Shown: positions 9,378-18,734, numbered from the stretch's first letter. The stretch is DNA of 64,000 nucleotides from Burkholderiaceae bacterium (GCA_024235855.1 JACKLN010000006.1:254692-318691), one strand, 5' to 3'. The notes: a model not told the origin generated them from the sequence alone. Numbers and translations are program-made.

Positions 9378-10439
9378 ATGGCCGTACAGACCGACGATCT
9401 CCAGGGCGACGACTTCCGGCGCCCGCGCGTGGTCAGCGCCGCGCCGGCGTCGCCCAACGAGGAGGCCCTGGAACGCGCACTGCGGCCCAAGCGGCTGCAG
9501 GAATACGTGGGCCAGGCCAAGGCGCGCGAGCAGCTGGAGATCTTCGTCGGCGCCGCGCGCCATCGCGCCGAGGCGCTGGACCACGTGCTGCTGTTCGGCC
9601 CGCCGGGCCTGGGCAAGACCACGCTGAGCCACATCATCGCCGCAGAACTGGGCGTGAACCTGCGCCAGACCTCGGGCCCGGTGCTGGAGAAGCCCAAGGA
9701 CCTGGCCGCCATCCTCACCAGCCTGGAGAAGCACGACGTGCTCTTCATCGACGAGATCCACCGCCTGAGCCCGGTGGTCGAGGAGATCCTGTACCCGGCG
9801 CTGGAGGACTACCAGATCGACATCATGATCGGCGACGGACCGGCCGCACGCTCGATCAAGCTCGATCTGCAGCCGTTCACGCTGGTGGGCGCCACCACGC
9901 GCGCCGGCATGCTGACCAACCCGCTGCGCGACCGCTTCGGCATCGTGGCACGGCTGGAGTTCTACACCGCCGAGGAACTGACACGCATCGTCACCCGCAG
10001 CGCTGCGCTGCTCGACGTGCCCATCGACGTTGGTGGCGCAGCCGAGATCGCGCGCCGCAGCCGTGGCACGCCGCGCATCGCCAACCGGCTGCTGCGCCGC
10101 GTACGCGACTATGCCCAGGTCAAGGGCACCGGTCACATCGACGCGCCCACGGCCGATAAGGCGCTGGCGCTGCTGGACGTGGACCCGCTGGGCTTCGACG
10201 TGATGGACCGCAAGCTGCTCGAAGCCGTGGTGCACCGCTTCGACGGCGGCCCGGTGGGGCTGGAGAACCTGGCCGCGGCCATTGGCGAGGAGTCGGGCAC
10301 GATCGAGGACGTGATCGAGCCCTACCTGATCCAGCAGGGCTTCCTGCAGCGCACGCCGCGCGGCCGCACGGCCACCCTGGCGGCCTTCCGCCATCTGGGC
10401 GTGGCGCCGTCCCAGGCCGCCGGCGGCAGCCTGTTCTAG
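9378..10439 (+). CDS. ruvB: Holliday junction DNA helicase ATPase RuvB
   Basis: AAA+ motor of the RuvAB branch-migration complex, 353 aa, full length. Walker A is GPPGLGKT (74-81) and Walker B is LFIDEIHR. Sensor 1 is in LVGATTRAG, the arginine finger in the PLRDRFGI region, and a C-terminal winged helix ends with the usual [13 protein letters not shown] 9378 gives MAVQTDDL, in keeping with homologues. It has its own promoter-like -10 rather than being read through from ruvA. Confidence 0.97.
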   Translation: MAVQTDDLQGDDFRRPRVVSAAPASPNEEALERALRPKRLQEYVGQAKAREQLEIFVGAARHRAEALDHVLLFGPPGLGKTTLSHIIAAELGVNLRQTSGPVLEKPKDLAAILTSLEKHDVLFIDEIHRLSPVVEEILYPALEDYQIDIMIGDGPAARSIKLDLQPFTLVGATTRAGMLTNPLRDRFGIVARLEFYTAEELTRIVTRSAALLDVPIDVGGAAEIARRSRGTPRIANRLLRRVRDYAQVKGTGHIDAPTADKALALLDVDPLGFDVMDRKLLEAVVHRFDGGPVGLENLAAAIGEESGTIEDVIEPYLIQQGFLQRTPRGRTATLAAFRHLGVAPSQAAGGSLF

Positions 10440-10447
10440 GGATCGGT

Positions 10448-11545
10448 TCAGGCAGGTTGTTCTGATCCGGCCGTGGCGGGCTGCCGCGGCGTGCAGATGG
10501 CGCCCACGGCCCACAGGCCGCCCAGGATGCCGGCCACAGACGCCAGCTTCTGCGGCCAGCTCAGCAGGTGCGCGTGCCACAGGAACAGCGCGGTGGCGCC
10601 CAGCAGGGCCGTGAACAGCAGGGTGGCCACCCACGCCGCCACGGGCGACAGCACCGGCTCCCAGCGGCGCACGGCCGCCAGGTCGAACGCCGGCTTCGGA
10701 AAGCGCGCCGCGACGTCGGCCGGCCGCCAGCCGGGCGGCTTGAACCACACGCGCAGCTTGTCGGCCCACGAACGGGCATGCCAGCTGTCGTGCAGCAGGT
10801 CGGCGTAGACCTGCAGGTTGGCCCACAGCGGATTCCAGCTGCGCAGCGGGCTGCGCGTGCCATAGACGCAGGGTTCGTCGGCGCGTTCGTCCTCGAAGCT
10901 GCCGAAGATCCGGTCCCAGAGGATCAGGATGCCGCCGTAGTTGCGGTCCACGTAGCGGTCGTTGACGGCGTGGTGCACGCGGTGGTTGCTCGGACTGCAG
11001 AACCAGCGGTCGAACCAGCCCAGGCGGCCGATCTGCTGCGTGTGCACCCAGTACTGGTAGAGCAGGTCGATCAGCGCCACCACGCCGAAGACCAGCGGCG
11101 GAAAGCCCAGCAGCGCCATCGGCAGGTAGAAGAGCCAGCCGAAGAGGAAGCCGCTGCTGGTCTGGCGCAGGGCAGTGCTGAGGTTGTAGTCCTCGCTCTG
11201 GTGGTGCACCGCATGGGCCGCCCACAGCACGGCCACGCGGTGGCCGCCGCGGTGCAGCCAGTAGTAGCAGAGGTCGTACAGCAGCAGGCCGGCCACCCAG
11301 ACCCAGGGCTCACTGGCCGGCAACTGCCACGGTGCCAGCGCCTCGTACGCCAGCACGTACATGGCACCGGCCACCAGCTTGCCGAACACGTTGGTGAGCT
11401 GGCTCATGATGCCCAGGCCGATGCTGGACAGCGCATCGGCGAGCCGGTAGGTGTCGCGCCCGCGCAGACGGCCGACCGTGAACTCCACCGCAATCAAGGC
11501 CAGAAAGACGGGCGTCGCGAGGACGATGATCTGCGCGTCGGTCAT
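10448..11545 (-). CDS. Sterol desaturase / fatty acid hydroxylase family membrane protein
   Basis: Integral-membrane di-iron oxygenase, 365 aa. The three histidine clusters are present: HRGGH (98-102), HAVHH (111-115) and NHRVHH (near 185-190). These predict a di-iron hydroxylase/desaturase of the FA_hydroxylase family acting on a lipid. Hydrophobic segments flank the boxes, with two more near the C-terminus (about 290-350). The true substrate (fatty acid, hopanoid or other lipid) is unknown. It is convergent with ruvB with only 8 bp between stops. Confidence 0.85.
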   Translation of the reverse strand: MTDAQIIVLATPVFLALIAVEFTVGRLRGRDTYRLADALSSIGLGIMSQLTNVFGKLVAGAMYVLAYEALAPWQLPASEPWVWVAGLLLYDLCYYWLHRGGHRVAVLWAAHAVHHQSEDYNLSTALRQTSSGFLFGWLFYLPMALLGFPPLVFGVVALIDLLYQYWVHTQQIGRLGWFDRWFCSPSNHRVHHAVNDRYVDRNYGGILILWDRIFGSFEDERADEPCVYGTRSPLRSWNPLWANLQVYADLLHDSWHARSWADKLRVWFKPPGWRPADVAARFPKPAFDLAAVRRWEPVLSPVAAWVATLLFTALLGATALFLWHAHLLSWPQKLASVAGILGGLWAVGAICTPRQPATAGSEQPA

Positions 11546-11698
11546 ACGCTCATGGTGCCGCGCGGGTGCGGCCGCGCCTAGCCGGGGCTTCCCGGGCAGG
11601 CCAGGTTGCCGACCGTTACGTTTGCGCGGGAATCTGCCGCATTTTCAGCCTCAAGCCTCGTTTCAAGTCGTCGATAAACACGGCCATGAGCCGGCAAA

Positions 11699-11719
11699 GG
11701 CTGCTCCCCGGGAGCAGCC
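11699..11719 (+). other. Hairpin in the leader of the pilin operon
   Basis: GGCTGCTCC (11699-11707) pairs perfectly with GGAGCAGCC (11711-11719) around CCG. An outer pairing GGCAA/TTGCC (about 11693-11697 with 11731-11735) could enclose it. It sits about 40 bp before the pilE start in a 214-bp gap. It may be a structured leader that affects translation or stability. I do not recognise a riboswitch core. Confidence 0.4.
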
Positions 11720-11759
11720 CGCTGCTGCGTTGCCCGACGACCGACCGGAACCCGATGCC

Positions 11760-12176
11760 ATGACCACGCACCGCCACACCCGCGGCTTCACGCTGATCGA
11801 AGTGATGATCACGGTGGCCATCGTCGCCATCCTGTCCGCGATCGCGCTGCCCGCCTACACCGCCTACATCCAGCGCTCGCGCGTGCCACCGGCGCTGGAC
11901 GCACTGAGCGCGCTGGCCACGCGCATGGAGCAGCGCTTCCAGGACACCGGCAGCTACACCTGCCCCGACGCGCTGGGCGATGCCGGCGACTTCGGCATCG
12001 CCTGCGAGGCGGGCGAGGACGGCCAGAGCTACACCGCCACCGCCACCGGCAGCGGCCCGGTCGACGGCTACACCTACACCATCAACCACCTCGGGGTGCG
12101 CGCCACGACGGCACATCCCAAGGGTGTGCCGGAAACGAGTTGCTGGAGCATGAAGGGCAGCACATGCGACACCTGA
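11760..12176 (+). CDS. pilE: Type IV pilin-like protein, PilE family
   Basis: Minor or major type IV pilin, 138 aa. The class III signal is clear: leader MTTHRHTRG, cleavage before FTLIEVMITVAIVAIL with Glu at mature position 5, then an N-terminal alpha helix. Four cysteines in the C-terminal half (TCPDA, IACEA, ETSC, STCDT) could form two disulfides. It is the first gene of the pilin operon. Whether it is structural or minor cannot be decided here, but its position with fimT/pilVWX/pilY1 fits the PilE minor pilins. The next gene starts 13 bp before its stop. Confidence 0.88.
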   Translation: MTTHRHTRGFTLIEVMITVAIVAILSAIALPAYTAYIQRSRVPPALDALSALATRMEQRFQDTGSYTCPDALGDAGDFGIACEAGEDGQSYTATATGSGPVDGYTYTINHLGVRATTAHPKGVPETSCWSMKGSTCDT

Positions 12177-12664
12177 CCCCCCTGCCCCCGCCGGCCCGCA
12201 GTGCGCGCGGCCTGACGCTCGTGGAACTGATGGTGGCGCTGGCCATCGCCGCCATGCTGGCGGTGGCCGCAGCGCCGTCGTTCACCGAGTACATGGCCAA
12301 CTCGCGCCTGCGCGAGAACGGCAACAGCCTGTACGCGCAGACGCTGTACGCGCAGAGCGAGGCCATCAAGCGCAACACCGTGGTGCGGGTCGCGGTGGCC
12401 GACGGCAGCATCATCGTCAGCGACCGGACGGACCCCGACGACCCGCAGACGATCAAGACCACCCCGTTGACCAATGGCATCGCGGCCGAGGCCTTCACGC
12501 TCGACTTTGGCGGCGAAGGCCGGCCCGTGGGCTTCGCCACCGCCGAGGTGGACTTCTCCCACCCCAGCCTGACCTGTTCGTCGACCATCCGCTGCCCGGG
12601 CCTGCGCGTGGATGCCGGCGGCGGCGTGCGCCTGTGTGGCGACCACACCGGGAGCTGCGAATGA
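12164..12664 (+). CDS. fimT: Prepilin FimT/GspH-type minor pilin
   Basis: Minor pseudopilin of 166 aa. A long leader ends SARG, followed by LTLVELMVALAIAAML with Glu5. The FimT/GspH domain follows, including MANSRLRENGNSLYAQTLYA, where homologues have SRL..A. and L..AR. FimT proteins help prime the pilus and in some species bind DNA for natural transformation. ATG 12164 was chosen over 12140 because it gives a normal-sized leader. The stop overlaps the pilV start as ATGA. Confidence 0.85.
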   Translation: MRHLTPLPPPARSARGLTLVELMVALAIAAMLAVAAAPSFTEYMANSRLRENGNSLYAQTLYAQSEAIKRNTVVRVAVADGSIIVSDRTDPDDPQTIKTTPLTNGIAAEAFTLDFGGEGRPVGFATAEVDFSHPSLTCSSTIRCPGLRVDAGGGVRLCGDHTGSCE

Positions 12665-13104
12665 CCTGGCTCACCCGCAAGTCCACCCGGCCGCGCCGCC
12701 ACGGCGCGCGCGGCATGGGTCTGATCGACGCCCTGATCGCGCTGGCCCTGCTGGCCTTCGGCCTGCTGGGCATGACGCGCATGCAGACCAGCCTGGTGCG
12801 CCAGACCACCGAGAGCCAGTCCCGGCTCACCGCAGCCCAGCTCGGCGACGAACTGCTGAGCACCGTGCTCGTGGACGTGGGCAACGCCGGCTGCTACACG
12901 CTGCCCGATGCCGACGGCTGCGCCAGCGCCACCGCCCGCGCGCGCGCCGAAGACTGGGAAGCCCGCGTGGCCGGCGCACTGCCCGGCAACGTGGAGGCCA
13001 CGGCTGCCCTGGACGACGGCCAGTTCACCGTCACCATCACCTGGACCGGCAAGGACTCCGGGGAGACCCGCACGCTGGAGGCGACCACCGATGTCCGCGA
13101 ATAG
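12661..13104 (+). CDS. pilV: Type IV pilus minor pilin PilV
   Basis: Minor pilin of 147 aa. Leader to GARG, then MGLIDALIALALLAFGLLGM. Mature position 5 is Asp rather than the usual Glu. The acidic side chain is kept, so assembly is probably unaffected. The TRMQ...LVRQTTESQSRLTAAQLGDEL segment is typical of PilV. It overlaps fimT by 4 bp and pilW by 14 bp. Confidence 0.85.
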   Translation: MTWLTRKSTRPRRHGARGMGLIDALIALALLAFGLLGMTRMQTSLVRQTTESQSRLTAAQLGDELLSTVLVDVGNAGCYTLPDADGCASATARARAEDWEARVAGALPGNVEATAALDDGQFTVTITWTGKDSGETRTLEATTDVRE

Positions 13105-14158
13105 CCTGCGCCCCATGGCCAACCGCCGCCGCCAGCGGGGCCTGTCCATCGTCGAGCTGATGGTGGGCCTGGTGGTGGCGATGCTGGTGAGCATTGCCGC
13201 AGCGGGCAGCGCGATGATGTTCACGGCCTCGCAGCGCCAGGGCATTGGCGTGGGCGGCAGCGGCATCGGCGCGGCCACCGCGCTGGCGGCGCTGAAGAAC
13301 GACGCCGCGTTGGCTGGCCTGGGCTTCTTCGGCGACTCGCGCTACCTGTGCAACCGCCTGGCGCTGAGCGTGGGCGCCACGCTGCACAGCGACGGTGCGG
13401 TGTTCACGCCGATCAACATCACCGCTGGCGACGACGGCGACACCATCGACATCGTCTACGGCAACCGCATCGAATCCGGCGCCAACGTGCTGCTGGCCTC
13501 GGCCTCGGACGGCACGTCGGCCGAAGTGCTGTCGCTGCTGCCGGCCGGTGTGGGGCAGGCCCTGCTGCTGGCACCGGCCACGCCAGGCACCCCTTGCCTG
13601 GTGCGCAGCATCACCGGCGTCACCGCCAGCACCGACACCACGCCGCAGGTGCTCACCTTCGGCGCCGACGGCACGCACAACCAGGGCGCCTTCACCGCGG
13701 CCCCGACCTTCGCCGAGCGCGACCGCGCCACGCTGATCGGGGCGCTGAGCTGGAACCGCTACCGCCGCGATGGCAACACGCTGGTGCTGGAGCGGCCGCT
13801 GGTGAACGACGACAGCGTGGTGCTCACGCGCAACGTGATCGCGTTTCGGGCGCAGTACGGCATCGCGGCTGCGGGCGCCGGCAGCACCACGCTGGAGCAA
13901 TGGGTGGATGCCACGGGCGGCTTCGCCGCACTGGACGCCGCCACGCTGCCGCGCGTGCGCGCCATCCGCATGGGTGTGGTCACCCGCAGCCCGCAGCGCG
14001 AGAAGCCCAATGCGGGTGGCGACTGCGAGGCCAGTCTCGACAAGCCGCAGCTGTTCGGCGTCGAGGTCGAACCCGATGTCGCCGACTGGCAGTGCTGGCG
14101 CTACCGCGTCTCCACCGTCGTCGTGCCGATGCGCAACCTGGTCCTGGGGCTGAGGTGA
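13091..14158 (+). CDS. pilW: Type IV pilus minor pilin PilW
   Basis: Minor pilin of 355 aa. Leader to RQRG, then LSIVELMVGLVVAMLVSIAA with Glu5, and a large PilW globular domain. The C-terminal half carries the familiar NVIAFRAQYGIA segment that defines the PilW domain. PilW sits at the pilus tip together with PilV, PilX and PilY1. It starts inside pilV and its stop shares bases with the pilX start, so all these proteins are produced in coupled fashion. Confidence 0.88.
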   Translation: MSANSLRPMANRRRQRGLSIVELMVGLVVAMLVSIAAAGSAMMFTASQRQGIGVGGSGIGAATALAALKNDAALAGLGFFGDSRYLCNRLALSVGATLHSDGAVFTPINITAGDDGDTIDIVYGNRIESGANVLLASASDGTSAEVLSLLPAGVGQALLLAPATPGTPCLVRSITGVTASTDTTPQVLTFGADGTHNQGAFTAAPTFAERDRATLIGALSWNRYRRDGNTLVLERPLVNDDSVVLTRNVIAFRAQYGIAAAGAGSTTLEQWVDATGGFAALDAATLPRVRAIRMGVVTRSPQREKPNAGGDCEASLDKPQLFGVEVEPDVADWQCWRYRVSTVVVPMRNLVLGLR

Positions 14159-14724
14159 TGAACGTGTGCAACAGGCTTTCGCGGCACGCGCGCGGTCAGC
14201 GCGGTGTGACCATGCTGGTCGTGCTGGTGCTGCTGTCGGTGATGCTGCTCGGCGGCATGGCGCTGGCGCGGCTGACCGAGGTCGGCACGCTGGCCAGCGG
14301 CAACACCGCCTTCCGCGAGGCGGCGGTGCAGGCGTCCGAGGTGGGCCTGAACACCGTGTTCGAGCGCATCCGCGACGACATCGGCAACGAGGAGACGGCG
14401 CAGGCTGGCTGGTACTGGCCCACGATCCAGGCCGCCGATGCCAACGGCATCCCGCAGGTGGACTTCGACGCCGCGCCGACGATCGCCGTCGGACCCTACA
14501 CCGTGGCCTACGTGGCCGAGCGCGTGTGCGAAGGCGCGATGCCGGTGACACAGCCGCTGCGGCAGTGCCTGGTCAAGCAGGAGCCGCAGGACGTCGAGAG
14601 CCAGGTCTTCGACAAGGAGGCCCTGGACCCGCCCAACTCCCGCCAGTTCCGCGTGACGGTCCGCGTCACCGGGCCCAAGGACACCCAGACCTGGGTGCAG
14701 TCCCTGATCACGAGAGGTCAATGA
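14158..14724 (+). CDS. pilX: Type IV pilus minor pilin PilX
   Basis: Minor pilin of 188 aa. Leader to GQRG, then VTMLVVLVLLSVMLLGGMAL. Position 5 lacks Glu, which is usual for PilX/GspK-like tip pilins. The helix continues into TGNTAFREAAVQASEVGL-like PilX_N sequence. It overlaps pilW by one base (TGATG) and its stop overlaps the pilY1 start (ATGATG). Cys-containing segments later (RVCEGA, LRQCLVK) may form one disulfide. Confidence 0.86.
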   Translation: MNVCNRLSRHARGQRGVTMLVVLVLLSVMLLGGMALARLTEVGTLASGNTAFREAAVQASEVGLNTVFERIRDDIGNEETAQAGWYWPTIQAADANGIPQVDFDAAPTIAVGPYTVAYVAERVCEGAMPVTQPLRQCLVKQEPQDVESQVFDKEALDPPNSRQFRVTVRVTGPKDTQTWVQSLITRGQ

Positions 14725-17700
14725 TGAAGACCACCCACCAGGCTGCCGCCTGCCTGCTGGCGCTCGGCGCCTTGCTCAGTGGCCCGGCGGCCCAGGCCAC
14801 CGACGTGGCCGACCTGCCGTTGAAATCGTCGGTGCTGGCGCGCCCGAACGTGGTCTTCGGCATGGACGACTCCGGCTCGATGGACTGGGAGTTCCTGCTC
14901 GACACCAGTTCCGGCCTGTTCTGGTGGGATGGCGACGACGGCTGGGACTCGGGCACCGGCAAGCCGCGCCGCACCAAGCACAACAGCTACTGGGGCTACG
15001 CCTACCTGATGCCGGTGGGCACGGCCACCGGCGGCCAGATCTACGCCTACAACAGCACCAACGGCCTGGCGCTGCCACCGACCAACCAGTTCGCCTGGCT
15101 GCGCTCGTCGGCCTTCAATCCGCTGTACTACGACACCAGCGTCACCTACGACCCTTGGGCGCCGGCTTACCACGACGGTGCCGTGCGGACCTACGACGAC
15201 GCGTCCACCTCGGCCACCCTGGCGCACCCGGCCTACAGCGCGGGGCCGACGCTGAACGTCGGCGACGACTGGAACTCTGCCGACGGCAACTGGACGAGCA
15301 ACGGCTACCGCTTCTACGTGCAGGCTGGCATGTGGCTGCCGGCCGGCACCCGCGTGCGCGCCACCACCGACGACACCGCCAATCCGGCCACCGACGACGT
15401 GCTCTGCCGCGGCAGCACCGAGCGCACCCTGGACGAGGCCATGAAGGTGCAGTCGGGGCGGGCCTGCTGGGCCTCCGTGCCTTACTACCCGGCCACGTTC
15501 TGGCATGCGGAGGACTGCACGATCGGCAACGACTGCGTGCTCGCCCCCAACGGCACGACCAAGCTCAAGCGCTACGAGATCAAGAGCGGCAACACCTTCC
15601 CGTCGGGCCGCAGCCATGCCGCGGAACTGCAGAACTTCGCCAACTGGTTCAGCTACTACCGCAAGCGCAAGCTGATGCTCGCCGGCTCGATGGGCGCGGT
15701 GCTGGAGGACCTGACCGGCCTGCGCGTGGGGCTGATGAAGTTCACCGACGAGGGCGCCGACACGCCGACGGTGACGATGTACGACACCGACAACCCCAAC
15801 GCCAACGACAACGGCCGTCGCGTGGCCGGCTTCTTCTACAAGAACGCGCTGGCCGCCGAAGGCACGCCGACGCACGCCACCGTCAAGCACATCGCCAAGC
15901 AGTTCAACGAGAACACGTCCATCGTGCAGTACGCCTGCCAGCGCAACAGCATGTTCATCGTGACCGACGGCTTCTCGAACACCACGTCGATCACCCCGCC
16001 GAGCTGGGACGCCGGCAAGTCCGCCTCCACCTGGGGCGACGGTGCGCCCTACCAGACCACGGCCACCGGCACGCTGGCCGACCTGGCGCTGCGCTACTAC
16101 ACGAACCGCCTGCGCACCGACCTCGCCGCCGGCAAGGTGCCGCCGAGCTCGTCGACCGACCCGAACGCGGACACCAACACCGACCTGCACATCAACACCT
16201 ACGCCATCTCGCTGGGGGTGCGCGGGGCGCTGTGGCCCACCGATGTCGACCCCTTCGACACGGCGCCGACCTGGACCACGCCAGTAGCCGACGACCCGTC
16301 GCTGATCGACGACCAGTGGCATGCCACGATCAACGGCCGCGGCCTGATGTTCCTGGCCACCAATCCCACCGAGACGACGGCCGGCATCCGCGCCGTGCTC
16401 AGCGACATCGTCAGCCAGCGCGGCGCGCAGGGTGGCGTGGCGGTGAGCACCGTGAACCTGTCGCGCGGTGACAACCGCGCCTACTTCGGCACCTACAACC
16501 CGTCCGGCTGGCAGGGCGACATCACCGCCCACCCGATCGACGCGTCCACCGGCGAGGTCGACCCCGACACCACGCTGTGGTCGGCCGGCGCGACCCTGCT
16601 GGCGCGCGACTGGACCACCCGCGTGATCGCCAGCGGCAGCAGCACGTTCACCGCCGCAGCCGTCGGCGGAACGGTCAACCCCGGCGGGGTCTACGGCGAC
16701 ACCGGCCAGGTCATCGACTACCTGCGCGGCGACCGCACCCACGAAGGCTCGCTGTTCCGCAGCCGGCAGTCGCTGATCGGCGCGGTGATCAACTCCGAAC
16801 CTGCCGTGCAGCGTTCGGCCAACGTGATCTACGTGCAGTCCGGTGAAGGCATGCTGCACGCCATCGACACCGCCGTGGGCACCGCGGGCACCGAGCTCTG
16901 GGCCTTCGTGCCGCCGGCCGTCCTGCCCAACATCGGCGAGACCGTTCAGCGCAGCTATGTCTTCCACACCCAGCTCGACGGCTCGCCGACGCTGGGCACC
17001 TACGCCAGTGGCACGCTGCTGGTGGCTGGCATGGGCGCGGCCGGGCGCAGCTTCTATGCGCTGGACGTCTCGAGCCCGCGCGGCCTGGACGAGGCGGGCC
17101 TGGCCGCGAAGTACAAGTGGCAGTTCCCGGCCGCAGGCGACGCCGCCACCGCGGCCAAGGTCGGGCAGTCGATGGGCCGCCCGCGCATCGTCAAGACCAG
17201 TGGCGACGGCTACGTGGTGCTGGTGACCTCCGGCTACAACAGCACGGCCGATGGCCACGGCCGGCTGTGGATGCTCGACGCCAGCACGGGTACGGTGATC
17301 CACGAGTTCGACACCGGCGTGGGTGCGCTGGGCGCCGAGGCCGGACTGGCCCAGGTGTCGGCCTATGCCGAATCGGATGGCACGGTGCGCTACGTCTACG
17401 GCGGCGACCTGCTGGGCAACGTCTGGCGTTTCGACCTGCTGGACAAGGGCACGCCGCACAAGCTGGCCATGCTCAAGGACAGCGGCAACGTGGTGCAGCC
17501 GGTGACGGCGGCACCGGAGCTGACGAAGATCGACGGCAAGCGGGTCGTCATCGTCGGCACCGGGCGCATCCTCGACATCGCCGACTTTGGCAGCACGCGC
17601 ACGCAGAGCCTGTACGTGATCGCCGACGGCACGGCCATCGCCAACGTGCGCAGCAGCCTCGTGCAGCAGACCTACAACCCCGACACCGACACGATCTCCG

Positions 17701-18080
17701 GCGACGAGGTGGACTGGAACAGCGACCGCGGCTGGTACGTGGACCTGCCAGCTGGCGAACAGGCCAACACCACCCCGACCATCGCGTATGGCGCGGTGGC
17801 CTTCGTCACCAACAAGAACGGCGGCACCGACTGCTCGGCGAGTTCGCGGCTGTACGTGCTGGACGTGAAGACCGGCGGCGCGTTCGAGGGTACGGACTTC
17901 GTGTCCTCGGTCATCTCGTCGACGGCCAACTCGTCGGGCGTCACGGCATTGGCCACGAACAACGGCAAGATCGTTGGCTCCGGTCAGGATGCCGATGGCA
18001 AGCCCTGGGAGCGCGAGATCGTCAAGAGCGGGTCGATCGCGCCGGCCAAGAACGCCTGGCGGGAGATCCGCCGGCAGTGA
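14721..18080 (+). CDS. pilY1: Type IV pilus tip adhesin/biogenesis protein PilY1
   Basis: Large secreted PilY1 protein, 1119 aa. It has a signal peptide (1-27, ending AQA|T). An N-terminal von Willebrand-A-like region has the MIDAS-like DDSGS at 49-53, and IVTDGF is near residue 413. The C-terminal half is a PilC-type beta-propeller, including VYGGDLLGNVWRFDL at about 892. PilY1 is the tip adhesin and mechanosensor of type IV pili and in Pseudomonas feeds into c-di-GMP control. The window also encodes several c-di-GMP enzymes. The start at ATG 14721 overlaps the pilX stop. Confidence 0.93.
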   Translation: MMKTTHQAAACLLALGALLSGPAAQATDVADLPLKSSVLARPNVVFGMDDSGSMDWEFLLDTSSGLFWWDGDDGWDSGTGKPRRTKHNSYWGYAYLMPVGTATGGQIYAYNSTNGLALPPTNQFAWLRSSAFNPLYYDTSVTYDPWAPAYHDGAVRTYDDASTSATLAHPAYSAGPTLNVGDDWNSADGNWTSNGYRFYVQAGMWLPAGTRVRATTDDTANPATDDVLCRGSTERTLDEAMKVQSGRACWASVPYYPATFWHAEDCTIGNDCVLAPNGTTKLKRYEIKSGNTFPSGRSHAAELQNFANWFSYYRKRKLMLAGSMGAVLEDLTGLRVGLMKFTDEGADTPTVTMYDTDNPNANDNGRRVAGFFYKNALAAEGTPTHATVKHIAKQFNENTSIVQYACQRNSMFIVTDGFSNTTSITPPSWDAGKSASTWGDGAPYQTTATGTLADLALRYYTNRLRTDLAAGKVPPSSSTDPNADTNTDLHINTYAISLGVRGALWPTDVDPFDTAPTWTTPVADDPSLIDDQWHATINGRGLMFLATNPTETTAGIRAVLSDIVSQRGAQGGVAVSTVNLSRGDNRAYFGTYNPSGWQGDITAHPIDASTGEVDPDTTLWSAGATLLARDWTTRVIASGSSTFTAAAVGGTVNPGGVYGDTGQVIDYLRGDRTHEGSLFRSRQSLIGAVINSEPAVQRSANVIYVQSGEGMLHAIDTAVGTAGTELWAFVPPAVLPNIGETVQRSYVFHTQLDGSPTLGTYASGTLLVAGMGAAGRSFYALDVSSPRGLDEAGLAAKYKWQFPAAGDAATAAKVGQSMGRPRIVKTSGDGYVVLVTSGYNSTADGHGRLWMLDASTGTVIHEFDTGVGALGAEAGLAQVSAYAESDGTVRYVYGGDLLGNVWRFDLLDKGTPHKLAMLKDSGNVVQPVTAAPELTKIDGKRVVIVGTGRILDIADFGSTRTQSLYVIADGTAIANVRSSLVQQTYNPDTDTISGDEVDWNSDRGWYVDLPAGEQANTTPTIAYGAVAFVTNKNGGTDCSASSRLYVLDVKTGGAFEGTDFVSSVISSTANSSGVTALATNNGKIVGSGQDADGKPWEREIVKSGSIAPAKNAWREIRRQ

Positions 18081-18092
18081 CGCGCGCTGCCC

Positions 18093-18117
18093 CCTGCAGG
18101 GTCACAGGCCCTGCAGG
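18093..18117. terminator. Possible bidirectional hairpin after pilY1
   Basis: Two copies of CCTGCAGG (18093-18100 and 18110-18117), each self-complementary, form an 8-bp stem with a 9-nt loop between the convergent pilY1 and phosphatase genes. The phosphatase stop lies in the loop. No T-tract is present, so this is only a weak candidate. Confidence 0.3.
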
Positions 18118-18734
18118 TGGGCGTGATCGTCCCAGCCCACGAGCATGAAGCCGCTGCTGCCGTGCAGCAGCCGGTTGAGGCTGGCGTTGGCCATGCGCCA
18201 GCTGCGCGGCGCATCCAGCGGGATGCGGGTGGCGGCGCGGTACAGGCTGTCGAGCACGCCGCCGTGCGCCACCAGGGCGATACGGCCGCCGGCGTGGCGC
18301 GCCACCAGTGCTTCGGCCACCGCCAGGCAGCGGGCGTGGAAGTCCTCCAGCGTCTCACCGCCCGAAGGCCCGAAGCCGGGCTCGCGCAGCCGCCAGCGGC
18401 GGGCATCGTCGGGCCAGCGCGCCTCGACCTCGGCGTAGGTCAGGCCTTCGAAGCAGCCGAAGCGGCGCTCGCGCAGTGCGGGCTCGGCCACCAGGAGTGC
18501 GCCGGTGGCCTCGGCGATGGCGCGGGCCGTGTCGAGCGCGCGCTGCAGGTCGCTGCTGTAGACGGCGTCCAGCTGCTGGCCTTGCATCACCTCACCCAAC
18601 CGCTGCACCTGCGCGCGGCCGCGTGCATTCAGCGGGATGTCGGTGTGGCCCTGCAGCCGGGTCTGGGTGTTCCAGTCGGTCTCGCCGTGGCGGACCAGCA
18701 GCACCTGCGTGGCCTGCAGCGCGTCGGCACTCAC
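18102..18734 (-). CDS. Histidine phosphatase family protein (phosphoglycerate-mutase-like)
   Basis: Branch-1 histidine phosphatase, 210 aa. The catalytic LVRHGETDWN motif (phospho-His in RHG, about residue 15) and the second His in LVAHGGVLDSL are both present. Homologues are annotated GpmB/CobC-like or as general phosphatases. No cobalamin genes are nearby, so a specific substrate cannot be given. It overlaps the upstream PEBP gene by 4 bp. Confidence 0.85.
   Translation of the reverse strand: MSADALQATQVLLVRHGETDWNTQTRLQGHTDIPLNARGRAQVQRLGEVMQGQQLDAVYSSDLQRALDTARAIAEATGALLVAEPALRERRFGCFEGLTYAEVEARWPDDARRWRLREPGFGPSGGETLEDFHARCLAVAEALVARHAGGRIALVAHGGVLDSLYRAATRIPLDAPRSWRMANASLNRLLHGSSGFMLVGWDDHAHLQGL

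Noticed and set aside
11640..11759. c-di-GMP (GEMM) riboswitch ahead of the pilin operon
   Set aside because: The location is attractive and the leader is structured, but I could not find the conserved GEMM core sequences, so only a hairpin is reported.
11546..11759. Sigma-54 promoter for pilE
   Set aside because: No match to TGGCAC-N5-TTGCA was seen in the gap.
14718..17459. Long open frame (913 codons) on the minus strand opposite pilY1
   Set aside because: Composition is dominated by Arg/Gly/Ala/Val/His with no domain, and it lies exactly opposite a clear PilY1. Long antisense frames are expected in DNA this GC-rich.
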